Below are positions 15,232-24,669 of a stretch of 64,000 nucleotides of DNA, one piece after another (the first letter of the stretch is position 1; every line of letters begins with the position of its first letter). Made by a program: the position numbers and the translations under genes. The DNA lies in assembly GCA_021846445.1 (NCBI GenBank), contig JAJZWY010000004.1:27682-91681 (forward strand). The letters run 5' to 3'. This stretch comes from a bacterium. Lineage in GTDB: Bacteria; Patescibacteriota; Saccharimonadia; Saccharimonadales; UBA4665. The notes beneath the pieces are model-generated. The model saw only the letters and a program-made list of their open reading frames with translations. It was not told where the DNA came from and did no database searches.

Positions 15232-18090
15232 TTAGTTCGACTGGGGAGCGGTAGTTATTGATGGAGTAGCGGGATTCGAAGTTTGGCTTGCTGATGAAGT
15301 TAAACTTACGGTTAGTGGGCTGGAGGTAGTTGAGTAAAGTACACTATCGACAACAGTAGCAGTAATACTGTCGCCGGAATTAACTGGAATATTTGTAAAG
15401 TTAGTTAGGAATGTAGAAGTACTTGATGTTGGGATGTTAATGGTTTGAATAGTTTTACCATTATCTAGGAGAGAAATAGTACTTGCTGGGGCAGAAGTAT
15501 ATGCACCCCCAGATAGAGGATAGCTACCTTGGGTAACGCTAACCTGGTAACTACATAGCTTGGTTACGTTATCACAAGTAGTTTGTTGGACGGATATTTT
15601 TGGTGATTGATCATTGCATTGATGAATATTATCGGATTTTGTAGGAACATTGACGATTGAGCCAGTATAGAAACTATCGATTGAAAAGATATTTGGACCG
15701 TTTGCGTTAATAGTCTCTCTAGCTAATGGTGGGGTACAAGAAGTGGCTAATAAACCTGATACTCTGTCGATTGTTACTGTTCCATTATACTTTGGTGGAT
15801 TATACCAAGATGGATAAATGTCTTCGCTTGGACTTGGATATTGCCAACCGTAATAAAAACCCATCACTTGTCCGGGTGGATGATTAACTACATAAGCTGG
15901 TAAAGTTTTAATTCCAGCAGGAGGTTGCCAATTTATTGGTTTTTGACCTTGGGTAAGATAAGTTATCATCCCACGTGTTAGTGGTTCAGTTAGTCCTTCT
16001 AGTCCTCCATAATGAGGAATTAAACTCTTGGTTGCCGTATAGTACCCAACCCAACTGCCAACTGCATATTGAGTTGTCATACCCATCATTAATCCGGTCT
16101 GGTCGGCGTGCGATGTACCAGTTTTAATAGCAACGTCCCAACCGTTAGTTCTTTGGAATTTCCAACCAAATTGAGCTTCAGTGGTACAATTTGTTGCCCA
16201 ACAGTTGCCAGGCAAATAACTAGCTCTTGGATCACTTAGAATATTGTCTATAATATAGGCTGCATCAGGTTTGACTACTTGATTGGGTTTTGGTTGTTTC
16301 CATTGGTAAACTACCTTATTTTGACTATTAATTACCTTCAAAATATAGGTCTGAGGTACATAATTGCCCAATCTGGCATCAGTAGCAAAACCATTAACGC
16401 TCTCGTTAAGTCTTAAATATCCACCCTCACCAATTGCAGCCGAGCCATAACATGTTGTTAAAATAGTTCTTTGTGAATTAGCATAACAATTATAGCCACT
16501 CGTAAGGCCCATTTTTTTAGCTAAACTAATTGTATTAGACATTCCGTTAATTAAAGCAGATTTGACAGCTGGAACATTTCTTGATCCGGCTAGGGCATAT
16601 CTTAACGTTAATGGTCCAGGGTATTGAAAATCATAATCCCACAAACAATTACCCCCTCTCAAGGGCAGTGCCTTATTCGTGCATGGATACCCTGGTAAGG
16701 GACCCTGGCTATCATAGAGGACTGACCCTGCGCCGGCGTTGTGATTATTAATTAGAGCAGTATAGTCGTATAACTTAAAAGTTGATCCTGGGTTAATTTG
16801 AATATTAGCATAATTAATTTGGCCGTGATTTGTGTTGAAGAAGTTTGTTCCTCCAACTTGAGCTGTAACTTGGCCGGTTGGTACATTTTCAACCACCAAA
16901 GCTTCTTCATCACCACCATCATTTCGAACATTAGATAAGTTACTAGCGACTAAATTTTGAGCTTCATTTTGTTGAGGTACGCTTAAAGTAGTAATTACCT
17001 TCCAGCCTACTTGACGACTATTTAAATTAGAGAATTGAGATTCTAATTGTTGTTTAGCGCTAAGTACAAAATAAGGAGCAAATATATTTGAATATTTACC
17101 TAACGGAGGTTGAACTTGAGCTAGAACATTGTCTTTAATAGCAGCTTGTTCTTGAGATTTGGTAATGTAGTGTTGAGTATACATTAAGGAAAGAATATAA
17201 TTTTTTCTTCCAATAAGGGCTTGCTGATCAAATAGAGGACTTCTGGGAGAATAATAGGCTGGTGATTGTGGAATAGCTGCCAACATTGCCGATTGAGCTA
17301 AACTTAGATTTGCAGGAGAAGTTCTAAAGTAATCTTGAGCTGCTGCTTGGATTCCATAATCTACACCACCATAAGGCACAATATTCAAATACCCTGTTAA
17401 AATAGTAGCCTTAGAATATTCTTTGCTTAAATCGTAGGCCAAGAAAACTTCTTTAATTTTTCGGTAAATTGTCATTTGGCTGTTCCACCCCTCGTAAAGC
17501 TTAACGAGCTGTTGGGTAATAGTTGATCCACCCTCAAGTTGTCCGTTAGGGTTAAGGATATCATGAGCTGCAGATCTCAATATACCTCCTATATCCAATG
17601 CTCCTTCTGTATAAAAGTACTTATCTTCAATAGCAACGGTAGCATTACGAATATATGGAGACATCAATTTTCCGCTAATTGGCGTCCTATTGATGGCGTT
17701 ATAGTCAGTCCAAAGCAAAACTTTTCCGGTTCGATCGTAATACTGGATGCTTCCACCTAAATTTTGGCCATATATACTTTTAATTTGAGGAATATTTTTT
17801 TGGATTAGGATTATCATAACCCCAATAAAGATAACACCTGCAAATATCGCGATACCCAATAATTTCAGGAACATCTTAAAGCCTCTTCGGCTTAACCAGT
17901 AGCTTTTAATTCTCGAAAGATTCATTGTACGGATTCTTTCAAAGAAACTGTTGTATTGAACAGGGGCTTTTTGTCTAGATCTCGAACTTAATTTTCGTCT
18001 CTGGTTATTAACATTCTGATAAACATTAAAAGCCTTTAATTTCTTGTTATGAGCCGATCTAGATTTGTTAGGGCGTGTTCTATTGAGCAC
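15232..18090 (-). CDS. Penicillin-binding protein 1A (transglycosylase/transpeptidase)
   Basis: 952 residues, bifunctional peptidoglycan polymerase and cross-linker. A basic cytoplasmic tail of 70 residues precedes a membrane helix at about 74-97. The GT51 domain shows ATVAIEDKYFY (catalytic E155) and EGGSTITQQLVK. The transpeptidase domain has S436-T-F-K439 in NPGSTFKLY, GSRN, and KTGTSHAD near residue 650. The last 150 residues form an Ig-like, Ser/Thr-rich extension with cysteines (CDNVTKLCSY). Starts at a GTG. Neighbour of yvcK, whose product regulates such enzymes in other bacteria. Confidence 0.93.
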   Translation of the reverse strand: MLNRTRPNKSRSAHNKKLKAFNVYQNVNNQRRKLSSRSRQKAPVQYNSFFERIRTMNLSRIKSYWLSRRGFKMFLKLLGIAIFAGVIFIGVMIILIQKNIPQIKSIYGQNLGGSIQYYDRTGKVLLWTDYNAINRTPISGKLMSPYIRNATVAIEDKYFYTEGALDIGGILRSAAHDILNPNGQLEGGSTITQQLVKLYEGWNSQMTIYRKIKEVFLAYDLSKEYSKATILTGYLNIVPYGGVDYGIQAAAQDYFRTSPANLSLAQSAMLAAIPQSPAYYSPRSPLFDQQALIGRKNYILSLMYTQHYITKSQEQAAIKDNVLAQVQPPLGKYSNIFAPYFVLSAKQQLESQFSNLNSRQVGWKVITTLSVPQQNEAQNLVASNLSNVRNDGGDEEALVVENVPTGQVTAQVGGTNFFNTNHGQINYANIQINPGSTFKLYDYTALINNHNAGAGSVLYDSQGPLPGYPCTNKALPLRGGNCLWDYDFQYPGPLTLRYALAGSRNVPAVKSALINGMSNTISLAKKMGLTSGYNCYANSQRTILTTCYGSAAIGEGGYLRLNESVNGFATDARLGNYVPQTYILKVINSQNKVVYQWKQPKPNQVVKPDAAYIIDNILSDPRASYLPGNCWATNCTTEAQFGWKFQRTNGWDVAIKTGTSHADQTGLMMGMTTQYAVGSWVGYYTATKSLIPHYGGLEGLTEPLTRGMITYLTQGQKPINWQPPAGIKTLPAYVVNHPPGQVMGFYYGWQYPSPSEDIYPSWYNPPKYNGTVTIDRVSGLLATSCTPPLARETINANGPNIFSIDSFYTGSIVNVPTKSDNIHQCNDQSPKISVQQTTCDNVTKLCSYQVSVTQGSYPLSGGAYTSAPASTISLLDNGKTIQTINIPTSSTSTFLTNFTNIPVNSGDSITATVVDSVLYSTTSSPLTVSLTSSASQTSNPATPSITTAPQSN

Positions 18091-18399
18091 AATAATCGTT
18101 CTTTCTATAAATTATTTATGGATATATTTTACCATTTTAGTGGATAATATAAATTATTTATTAAATTAAACTGAAAAAAATAATTCATTTTAGGATATGA
18201 CATAGTGATTATATACTTAAATTGAGAAAAGTTATATACTATTTCTATAGTGATAAATATTTTTGGAAATGATAATTTTCAAGATGAAATTTAGTTATAA
18301 TCTTAATCAGTCTAAATGAATGTGGATATGGAAGAGTTGTTTTATGATATTTTTCCCAAAAACAATCAATGAAATTAATGGATTATCGGGTAATAATAA
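18091..18399. other. A+T-rich intergenic region, divergent promoters expected
   Basis: About 310 bases between the divergent PBP1A and 18400 genes. It is strongly A+T-rich with several TATAAT-like strings, as expected for two opposing promoters, but I cannot assign one with confidence. No RNA gene, repeat or open frame of note was seen. Confidence 0.5.
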
Positions 18400-19071
18400 G
18401 TGAAAAAGTCAAAGGTTGAATCGTATCTTGGTCTACCTATTATTAATGATCGAGATTATGGACGAATCCGATCTAAAATAGAAAAAAATTATCGAATAAT
18501 ATCATATCTTGGTCGAATTATTATAAAAAATTCTAGTTCGTTGGAAAAAATAATCAATACGAATATTGCTTTTTACGAGGAAATAACTAAAGATTCAGAT
18601 ATTGATTTTTTTGATTCATTTACCGGTGGCCTTAGAGATGGATATCAGGTAATATTTGGACTTTTCGATATAATTGCGAAAACAACTTCGGGAATGGAAG
18701 AGAATCTATTTAAGCAAGCTCAGATAGATGAAGCGACTTTGAATTCTAATACTGTCCAGAGGGTAACTGATTTTGTTAGTGGTAGATGTATTGTAGATAA
18801 TGGTAGATATCGTTATTACCCCGATATTAATGATAGTGATGATGTTTGTGAACTAGATGCCATGGAGTATTTTGAAAGATCTGATAAAGTTTATGAACTA
18901 ATCTCAGATTTGGAGGAACAAAGATTTTTAAATTATGCTGATTTTTCTGCGCCTTTCCAAGCAATCAAGATGGGTCAATTTGGTTTTAGTAGAGGTATTA
19001 TTAATGGTATCCAAACATTCATCCAACTACGCGAAGAACAACTGATTAGTTCTGTAGAAAACAGTGATTAA
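18400..19071 (+). CDS. Unknown soluble protein
   Basis: 223 residues from a GTG start, with no signal peptide or membrane helix. Predicted mostly helical, with a small polar insert around DNGRYRYYPDINDSDD. Three cysteine-poor helical blocks suggest a compact cytoplasmic protein. I recognise no family or catalytic motif. It ends three bases before the stop of the convergent stomatin-like gene and has its own upstream region of 300 bases. Confidence 0.65.
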   Translation: MKKSKVESYLGLPIINDRDYGRIRSKIEKNYRIISYLGRIIIKNSSSLEKIINTNIAFYEEITKDSDIDFFDSFTGGLRDGYQVIFGLFDIIAKTTSGMEENLFKQAQIDEATLNSNTVQRVTDFVSGRCIVDNGRYRYYPDINDSDDVCELDAMEYFERSDKVYELISDLEEQRFLNYADFSAPFQAIKMGQFGFSRGIINGIQTFIQLREEQLISSVENSD

Positions 19072-19073
19072 TG

Positions 19074-19838
19074 TTATTTGGATTCTTTCTGGATAAAATT
19101 TTTGACACTTTGAACTGTGTCCATGAATTGTGCCGGAAAAATAATGGTGCTATTTTTGTCTGATGAAATTTCGGTTAAAACTTGTAAATTACGTAGCTGG
19201 AGAGCAATTGGGTGTTTGTTGATAATGTCTGCAGCCTCAGCTAATTTACCGGCACTTAATTGTTCTCCTTCAGCAGCAATAATTTTTGCTCTTTTTTCTC
19301 TCTCGGCTACTGCTTCGGCTGCCATAGCAGATTGCATTTCGATGGGTAGTTGGATATCTTTTAATTCAACGGCACTTACGTAGACTCCCCACTGTTCTCC
19401 GACTTTATCTAATATTCCCTTAATTGAATTATTAATTTTGGTTGTGTTGCTGAGAACAACATCAAGTAAACTTTGCCCAATAACATTTCGAACTGTAGTT
19501 TGGGCAATTTGGTAAATTGCCGCTTCTGCGTTCTGAATCGCAATTACTGATTTTGTTGGATCCTGAATTTTATAGTAAGCAACTGCTGCTACATCAATAG
19601 AAACGTTATCTTTCGTAATGATTTTTTGACTTTCCACGGGGAGAGTAACAATTCTTAGACTAATTATTCTAATTCGGTCGATAAATGGAATAATAAATCT
19701 AATTCCTGGTTCTTTAATATTTTTCTGTGCCTTACCCAACCTAAAAATAACTCCTCTTTCGTACTGATTAATTATCCTTATTCCCTTAATTATTAAGACA
19801 ATCAAAATAATGCTAATTATAATTATTAAGAATTCCAT
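19074..19838 (-). CDS. SPFH/Band 7 stomatin-like protein
   Basis: 254 residues. An N-terminal membrane helix (about 2-20) is followed by NQYERGVIFRLGKA, the opening of the stomatin/slipin SPFH domain, then DNVSIDVAAVAYYKI and a helical AAEAVAEREKRAKIIAAEGE region that drives oligomer formation. Such proteins form membrane microdomain scaffolds and often modulate membrane proteases. The usual NfeD or protease partner is not adjacent. GAGGAGG lies just before the ATG. Confidence 0.9.
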   Translation of the reverse strand: MEFLIIIISIILIVLIIKGIRIINQYERGVIFRLGKAQKNIKEPGIRFIIPFIDRIRIISLRIVTLPVESQKIITKDNVSIDVAAVAYYKIQDPTKSVIAIQNAEAAIYQIAQTTVRNVIGQSLLDVVLSNTTKINNSIKGILDKVGEQWGVYVSAVELKDIQLPIEMQSAMAAEAVAEREKRAKIIAAEGEQLSAGKLAEAADIINKHPIALQLRNLQVLTEISSDKNSTIIFPAQFMDTVQSVKNFIQKESK

Positions 19839-20117
19839 GCATCCTCCTCAATTACTGCTATCTATTTAGATTATATTCTTTTTTTAATAATACAATAAAC
19901 CCAACTAGAGGAACTATGCTGAATATATAATTTTAAAAACCAGATAAATTATTTAATCTTTTTGTTCTAGTTTATCTATTAAATTCTAAACTATAGCTAA
20001 TTATTTTATAAGATCAATACTTTTAATCGGATCAGTAGAACTACTTATAAATTTGTTTATTTTATATAAAGGTACTTGCATAAATAAAATATTGTACTAG
20101 AATATTCATTTGGTTTA

Positions 20118-20417
20118 TTGAATAAAAAGAGGAATAATCCTTTGACAGAGACAGAAATCTGTGGTTTTGGTTATGATATGGACAGATCACCTAGTCTGGA
20201 GCCTCAGAGTAGTATTGTTGAGTCATTAGGAAATTACGTAGTTTCTATTTTAAAAGTAAAAGGAGTTAACGCGACATCGGTACCTGATGATTCAGACCCG
20301 GAAACACTAGCTAATATATTGTTAGGTCTTGATCCAGATTATATGAATTGGATAAATACCGAACCTCAAAATATAGTTAATATTTTTTTAAAATATGCCC
20401 AAGGAAATAATCAGTAG
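20118..20417 (+). CDS. Small unknown protein (start uncertain)
   Basis: 99 residues from TTG 20118, or 91 from TTG 20142. The second start is favoured because AGAGGA lies about nine bases ahead of it. The protein is acidic and soluble, with PDDSDPETLANILLGLDPDYM resembling a short helical domain. No family recognised. It stands alone between the stomatin-like gene and the tRNA pair. The 279 bases before it are A+T-rich and otherwise featureless. Confidence 0.55.
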   Translation: MNKKRNNPLTETEICGFGYDMDRSPSLEPQSSIVESLGNYVVSILKVKGVNATSVPDDSDPETLANILLGLDPDYMNWINTEPQNIVNIFLKYAQGNNQ

Positions 20418-20588
20418 ATAAATTATCTGTTGAAAAGTTGTGCTAATGTTAAGTCTTTAATTAAATCAACCTAAGATTAATACCCGTATAGAACTAGTTT
20501 AGAACAGATTCTTTCTTTTTTTCGATATATAAATATAATTTAATAAGCGCTAAATAAATTAAATTACAGTATAATGTTTTTAGATATT

Positions 20589-20662
20589 GGCGCCTTGGCG
20601 GAGTGGTTACGCAGAGGTCTGCAAAACCTTTTACGCCGGTTCAATTCCGGTAGGCGCCTCCA
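20589..20662 (+). tRNA. tRNA-Cys (GCA)
   Basis: Full cloverleaf: acceptor GGCGCCT pairs with AGGCGCC at 20652-20658; the anticodon stem AGGT/ACCT closes the loop CTGCAAA with anticodon GCA; the T arm CCGGTTCAATTCCGG is perfect. The discriminator T and an encoded CCA (20660-20662) follow. Nine bases separate it from tRNA-Leu, so both are probably processed from one transcript. Confidence 0.95.
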
Positions 20663-20670
20663 GAATCAAT

Positions 20671-20757
20671 GGGCGAGTGGCGGAACTGGTATACGCGACG
20701 GACTTAAAATCCGTTGGTCCAAAAACCTTGAGGGTTCGAGTCCCTCCTCGCCCACCA
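20671..20757 (+). tRNA. tRNA-Leu (TAA)
   Basis: Class II tRNA with a long variable arm (TGGTCCAAAAACCTT region). Acceptor GGGCGAG pairs with CTCGCCC ending at 20753; the loop CTTAAAA gives anticodon TAA, reading leucine UUA/UUG; the T arm is GAGGGTTCGAGTCCCTC. CCA is encoded. Confidence 0.95.
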
Positions 20758-20870
20758 AAATAATTTATGAGACAAAAGAATAGCTGTTTGAGTAGTTTTG
20801 AATGGAGCTAGAAAAGTTAAATAACATATTTTTGAATGAATTCTATATTGTTAATGTAGGTCTAGAGTAG

Positions 20871-22106
20871 TTAAAAAACAAGTTTGGGGTGGATTAATAG
20901 CCACCAAAGTGGTGGTTTTTTTATACTATTTTTTAAATAAAGACTTATTTGCTCTGACTGATTTAAGAAATTATTTTTTAGAGTTATTGATCCAACATTT
21001 AGGTTCTTAGGTTCATTTAGAGTAATATCAGCAATTTTTATATCTAGAGTTGTCTTTGAGTTGTTCCAAGTCATTAAAGGATTTAGTCGTTTGATTTCTA
21101 TATAATCTTTTTGTTTGTTCCATGGTTGATAGTAATATCCGACGACAGCATCATTATTTAAGTTAAAAGACTGATTTACGTTGCTAAAATTATTTTGGAT
21201 AGATTTAACTAAATTTAGGCTACCATTTAGGGCATACCATAAAGTTGGTGCGCCTAAGACAGCTGTAAAAAACTTTATGGGAGTGTTATTAATAACTTGA
21301 TTTGATTCAGAAATAAATATGCCACCATCTTGATTATTGTTGCCCGTCTTGATTCCTTCGATTCCATTTTGACCTAGTAAAAAGTTAAGGTTATTAATTT
21401 CTCCAACTACCGGAAAATTGGGAACCGTTTTTAGGGAAACTAGCTGAGCGATAACAGGGTTTGAATAAGCCTTAATTCCCAGTAAGATCAGTCCAGAAGC
21501 ACTAGCTACTGAACTAGGGTCATATCCAGATGCATCTATCCCAACATGAACACCGTAAATTTTATTATCTATAAGATATTGATTAGCTAGAGTAGAGTAA
21601 TTGGCCAACGATCCATAGGCCCAAATTGCTAAACTGTCGGCAATATTGTCTGCTGATGGGAGCAACATAGCTTCGAGCATCTGATATTCGCTTAAACTTT
21701 CTCCTGCCACAACCTTAACAACTGACCCTTGTTTAGCGACGTAGTTATTGTATATATTGAGATCATTAGTAGTGATCGGAATCATCGGTCCTTGTTGGTT
21801 TATGGTTAGTGGATATTTTTTTAGAACCATTAAGGCGGTGACTAGTTTTGCGGTAGATGCCATCGGCAGTAAAGTAGAAGGTCCATGGCTAATTAATACT
21901 CCTAACTTATTTTCCCCTACGGCAGATTCACCAAAATTCGGGAAAACTAAATTCGAAGATACCAAATTAAGACTTTTATTCCGAATTAAATAAACAGGGC
22001 TAAGAGAGGGAATTGTGGCATTGAGAGCGAGCACAAAATAGATTGCAAATAGAATTAGTACTATGCCTATATAATATTTCAAATAACCTTTTTTATTTTG
22101 TTCCAT
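20871..22106 (-). CDS. D-alanyl-D-alanine carboxypeptidase (serine type)
   Basis: 411 residues, trims the terminal D-Ala from peptidoglycan stem peptides outside the membrane. An N-terminal anchor spans about 9-28. Catalytic motifs of the PBP5/S11 family: STAK in PMASTAKLVTAL, SADN, and KTG in GIKTGNNNQDGG. A C-terminal beta domain follows. Unusually the last 20 coding residues carry the plus-strand terminator noted above. Divergent from the lemA-htpX operon. Confidence 0.9.
   Translation of the reverse strand: MEQNKKGYLKYYIGIVLILFAIYFVLALNATIPSLSPVYLIRNKSLNLVSSNLVFPNFGESAVGENKLGVLISHGPSTLLPMASTAKLVTALMVLKKYPLTINQQGPMIPITTNDLNIYNNYVAKQGSVVKVVAGESLSEYQMLEAMLLPSADNIADSLAIWAYGSLANYSTLANQYLIDNKIYGVHVGIDASGYDPSSVASASGLILLGIKAYSNPVIAQLVSLKTVPNFPVVGEINNLNFLLGQNGIEGIKTGNNNQDGGIFISESNQVINNTPIKFFTAVLGAPTLWYALNGSLNLVKSIQNNFSNVNQSFNLNNDAVVGYYYQPWNKQKDYIEIKRLNPLMTWNNSKTTLDIKIADITLNEPKNLNVGSITLKNNFLNQSEQISLYLKNSIKKPPLWWLLIHPKLVF
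20900..20921 (+). terminator. Rho-independent terminator inside the end of the convergent gene
   Basis: CCACC-AAAGT-GGTGG followed by seven T on the plus strand, which suits termination of the tRNA-Cys/tRNA-Leu transcript. It lies within the last codons of the leftward carboxypeptidase gene, where it encodes KPPLWW. Confidence 0.8.
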
Positions 22107-22159
22107 AACCTAGATTAATAATAACATTTTTTGAGCATCTAAGGAGCATTTATTTTGAT

Positions 22160-22189
22160 TTGATTAAGTTTTATATAAGCATATATAAT
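22160..22189 (+). promoter_or_regulatory. Promoter of the lemA operon
   Basis: TTGATT at 22160-22165 and TATAAT at 22184-22189, 18 bases apart. An AAGGAG ribosome site at 22203-22208 lies six bases before the lemA ATG, so this transcript has a normal leader. Confidence 0.7.
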
Positions 22190-22214
22190 TAAATTAATAA
22201 ATAAGGAGAGAAAC

Positions 22215-22781
22215 ATGCTTGCATTAATAATCGTAATTGTGATTATCGTTATCCTTGGATTGATTATTGCCTCCATCTATAACAGTTTGGTTAAATTAAA
22301 TCAGCAATCAGATGAAGCGTGGAGCGATATAACGGTTCAGCTTAAGAGAAGATATGACTTGATTCCAAATCTAGTAACTACTGTTTCAGGTTATGCTAAA
22401 CACGAAAAGACTGTTTTTGAAGATGTTACTAAGGCCAGGACGAATGCACTGTCTGCGCAGGGTGTAGCTGAAACGGCTAAAACAGATAATATGTTTCAGC
22501 AAACTATGAAGAGTTTGTTTGCTGTTGCCGAAAATTATCCAGACCTAAAGGCAACTCAAAACTTTCAAGAGCTTCAAGCCGAACTTACTGATACGGAAGA
22601 TAAAATCCAATCTTCCAGGAGGTTCTATAACTCTATAGTTCGAGATTTTAATACCAAACGAAAAACATTCCCTACCAATATTTTTGCCAGTATGCTTCAC
22701 TTTAATCAGGATAAAGAATATTTCCAAGTTGATCAAAATGAACAAGCCGAGGTTGATCAACCGGTAGAAGTTAAGTTTTAG
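22215..22781 (+). CDS. lemA: LemA family membrane protein
   Basis: 188 residues. One membrane helix (about 2-22) followed by the coiled-coil LemA domain: YNSLVKLNQQSDEAWSDI, RRYDLIPNLV, and SSRRFYNSIVRDFNTKRKTFPTN near the end. Molecular role is not established; in many bacteria lemA sits beside an HtpX-type protease, as it does here (19-base gap). Confidence 0.93.
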   Translation: MLALIIVIVIIVILGLIIASIYNSLVKLNQQSDEAWSDITVQLKRRYDLIPNLVTTVSGYAKHEKTVFEDVTKARTNALSAQGVAETAKTDNMFQQTMKSLFAVAENYPDLKATQNFQELQAELTDTEDKIQSSRRFYNSIVRDFNTKRKTFPTNIFASMLHFNQDKEYFQVDQNEQAEVDQPVEVKF

Positions 22782-22799
22782 TTAAATTTCAGGGGTAAT

Positions 22800-23681
22800 A
22801 TGTACAAGGATATTGCAGCCAATAAACGAAAAACTTTTATAATTATGTTTTTTTTCTTTGTTTTTGTAATTGGAATAATCTATCTTTTCGTTAAATTTAT
22901 GCACGGTAATTTAGATATATTTTATGGAGGAATTATTGGTGCTGGGATTTATACATACCTGAGCTATTATTTTGGTTCCAAAATGGCACTTGCCATTAAC
23001 AGAGCAAAACCAATTACTAAAAGTGATAATCCTAGACTTTATAGAATAGTTGAAAATATATCGATAAGTGATGGTTTGCCAACTCCAGATATTTATATCA
23101 TTAATGATCCTTCCCCAAATGCTTTCGCAACGGGTAGAGATCCTAAACATTCTGCGGTCTGCGTAACATCTGGGTTACTACTAGTTATGGATGACCAACA
23201 GCTCCAAGGTGTTATTGCGCATGAAGTGAGCCATATTAAAAATTTTGACATCAGAGTTAATATGATTGCTTTTGCTTTGACTGCAATCATCTCCCTTCTT
23301 GCCGACATAATTATTCAGATGGTTTGGCTGAACGGTGACGAAAGAGACAATGCTAATAATCAAATATTTTTAGTCTTAGGAATTGTGGCAGCCATCCTAG
23401 CTCCTATTGTCGCAATGTTTATTCAGTTAGCTATCTCCAGGCAGAGAGAGTATTTGGCAGATGCTTCTGGGGCTTTAACTACTAGATACCCCGAAGGGCT
23501 TGCTAGTGCTTTGAAGAAAATAAAACAAACGGGCTCGAAAATGAAAGTTCAAAATACAGCAACCGCTCATTTGTTTTTTGCTAATCCATTAGGTGGACAC
23601 AGCATTGCTAATTTATTTAGCACACATCCTCCAATTGATGCCCGAATTGAAAGGTTAATGAAGATGGATCTAAATGGCTAA
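22800..23681 (+). CDS. htpX: HtpX-like M48 membrane metalloprotease
   Basis: 293 residues, zinc protease for quality control of membrane proteins. Two N-terminal helices, the zinc site HEVSHIKNFD (HExxH) at about 141-150, two further helices, and the third ligand Glu in REYLADASG. NAFATGRDPKHSAVCVTSGLL is a typical pre-catalytic segment. Follows lemA and overlaps the next gene by eight bases, so the operon is tightly coupled. Confidence 0.93.
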   Translation: MYKDIAANKRKTFIIMFFFFVFVIGIIYLFVKFMHGNLDIFYGGIIGAGIYTYLSYYFGSKMALAINRAKPITKSDNPRLYRIVENISISDGLPTPDIYIINDPSPNAFATGRDPKHSAVCVTSGLLLVMDDQQLQGVIAHEVSHIKNFDIRVNMIAFALTAIISLLADIIIQMVWLNGDERDNANNQIFLVLGIVAAILAPIVAMFIQLAISRQREYLADASGALTTRYPEGLASALKKIKQTGSKMKVQNTATAHLFFANPLGGHSIANLFSTHPPIDARIERLMKMDLNG

Positions 23682-24669
23682 ACTATCTAAAAAAGCTAAG
23701 CATAAAATAAAGTCAGTACCAAAAGCTAAAAAGGAATCTTTCTCGTCCAAATCTACCCCAAAACTAACTAATGGCCAAGCTAGGAAGTATTTACCCAAAG
23801 AGAGAAGAACCAAAATTAATAAAGATCGTAAATTAACTCCAGGATATAAGATACTCTATTTCTCATCAAAAATATTACTTAAGGATTGGTTCGTACTTCT
23901 TAGGATAATTTTAATCTATATTATTTTATATATTATTCTTGTTCTAGGTTTAAGCCTACCACAAGGAGTAAGCAGTTTGTCTAGTAATATTCCTAATATT
24001 TTTCATGGAACCTTAGGTAATCTTCAGAAAAATATTAATATCTTAGGTTTGTTATTTTCCTCATCAACCTCATCAACCTCCTCGGGGTATTCAGGGTTTA
24101 GTTCTATTTTATTTATTCTACTTAGTCTAGTGGCAATTTGGTCTATTCGAAATATCTACAATGACAAAAAATTTGGAGCGAAAGACGCCTACTATAATGC
24201 CGTTTATCCAGCAGTACCGTTTATTTTAATTTTAGCTTTAATTGGTATTGACTTCGTTCCATCGGCTTTAGGATTAAGTCTATATAGTTACTTAGTTTTG
24301 GGTGGTATTGCGATTAATACTTTTGAGAAATCAATTTCGATTTTAATTGTCGCTTTTTTGGTTTTAGTATCTTTTTATTTTTTTGGTTCATCAATTTTTG
24401 CTCTGATGATTTCAACACTTGAAGGTGTAACACCGATGAAGGCTCTTCGTTCAGCCAGAGAGTTGGTAAGAGGGATAAGATGGAAATTAATTCTAAAACT
24501 ACTTTTTCTGTTCGTTGGTTTATTTATAGGGGTAGCTCTAATAATGCTTGTTGATTTATTTATTTTACCCGTAATAGCCCAATATCTTTTAGATATTTTA
24601 TTAATTGTTGCGCTCTTCGTTGCTTATAGCTATATATATTATTTGTATAGAGAATTAATTAATGAATAA
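23674..24669 (+). CDS. Polytopic membrane protein of unknown function
   Basis: 331 residues. The first 65 are very basic and probably cytoplasmic (Lys-rich), followed by about six membrane helices; a Ser/Thr-rich stretch SSSTSSTSSGYSG lies between helices one and two. LEGVTPMKALRSARELVRGIRWK resembles the amphipathic segment seen in DUF975/GPDPase-type membrane domains, but I do not assign a family. Overlaps htpX and ligA by eight bases on each side. Confidence 0.75.
   Translation: MAKLSKKAKHKIKSVPKAKKESFSSKSTPKLTNGQARKYLPKERRTKINKDRKLTPGYKILYFSSKILLKDWFVLLRIILIYIILYIILVLGLSLPQGVSSLSSNIPNIFHGTLGNLQKNINILGLLFSSSTSSTSSGYSGFSSILFILLSLVAIWSIRNIYNDKKFGAKDAYYNAVYPAVPFILILALIGIDFVPSALGLSLYSYLVLGGIAINTFEKSISILIVAFLVLVSFYFFGSSIFALMISTLEGVTPMKALRSARELVRGIRWKLILKLLFLFVGLFIGVALIMLVDLFILPVIAQYLLDILLIVALFVAYSYIYYLYRELINE

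Noticed and set aside
20574..20783. 69-codon plus-strand open frame
   Set aside because: It spans tRNA-Cys and tRNA-Leu completely.
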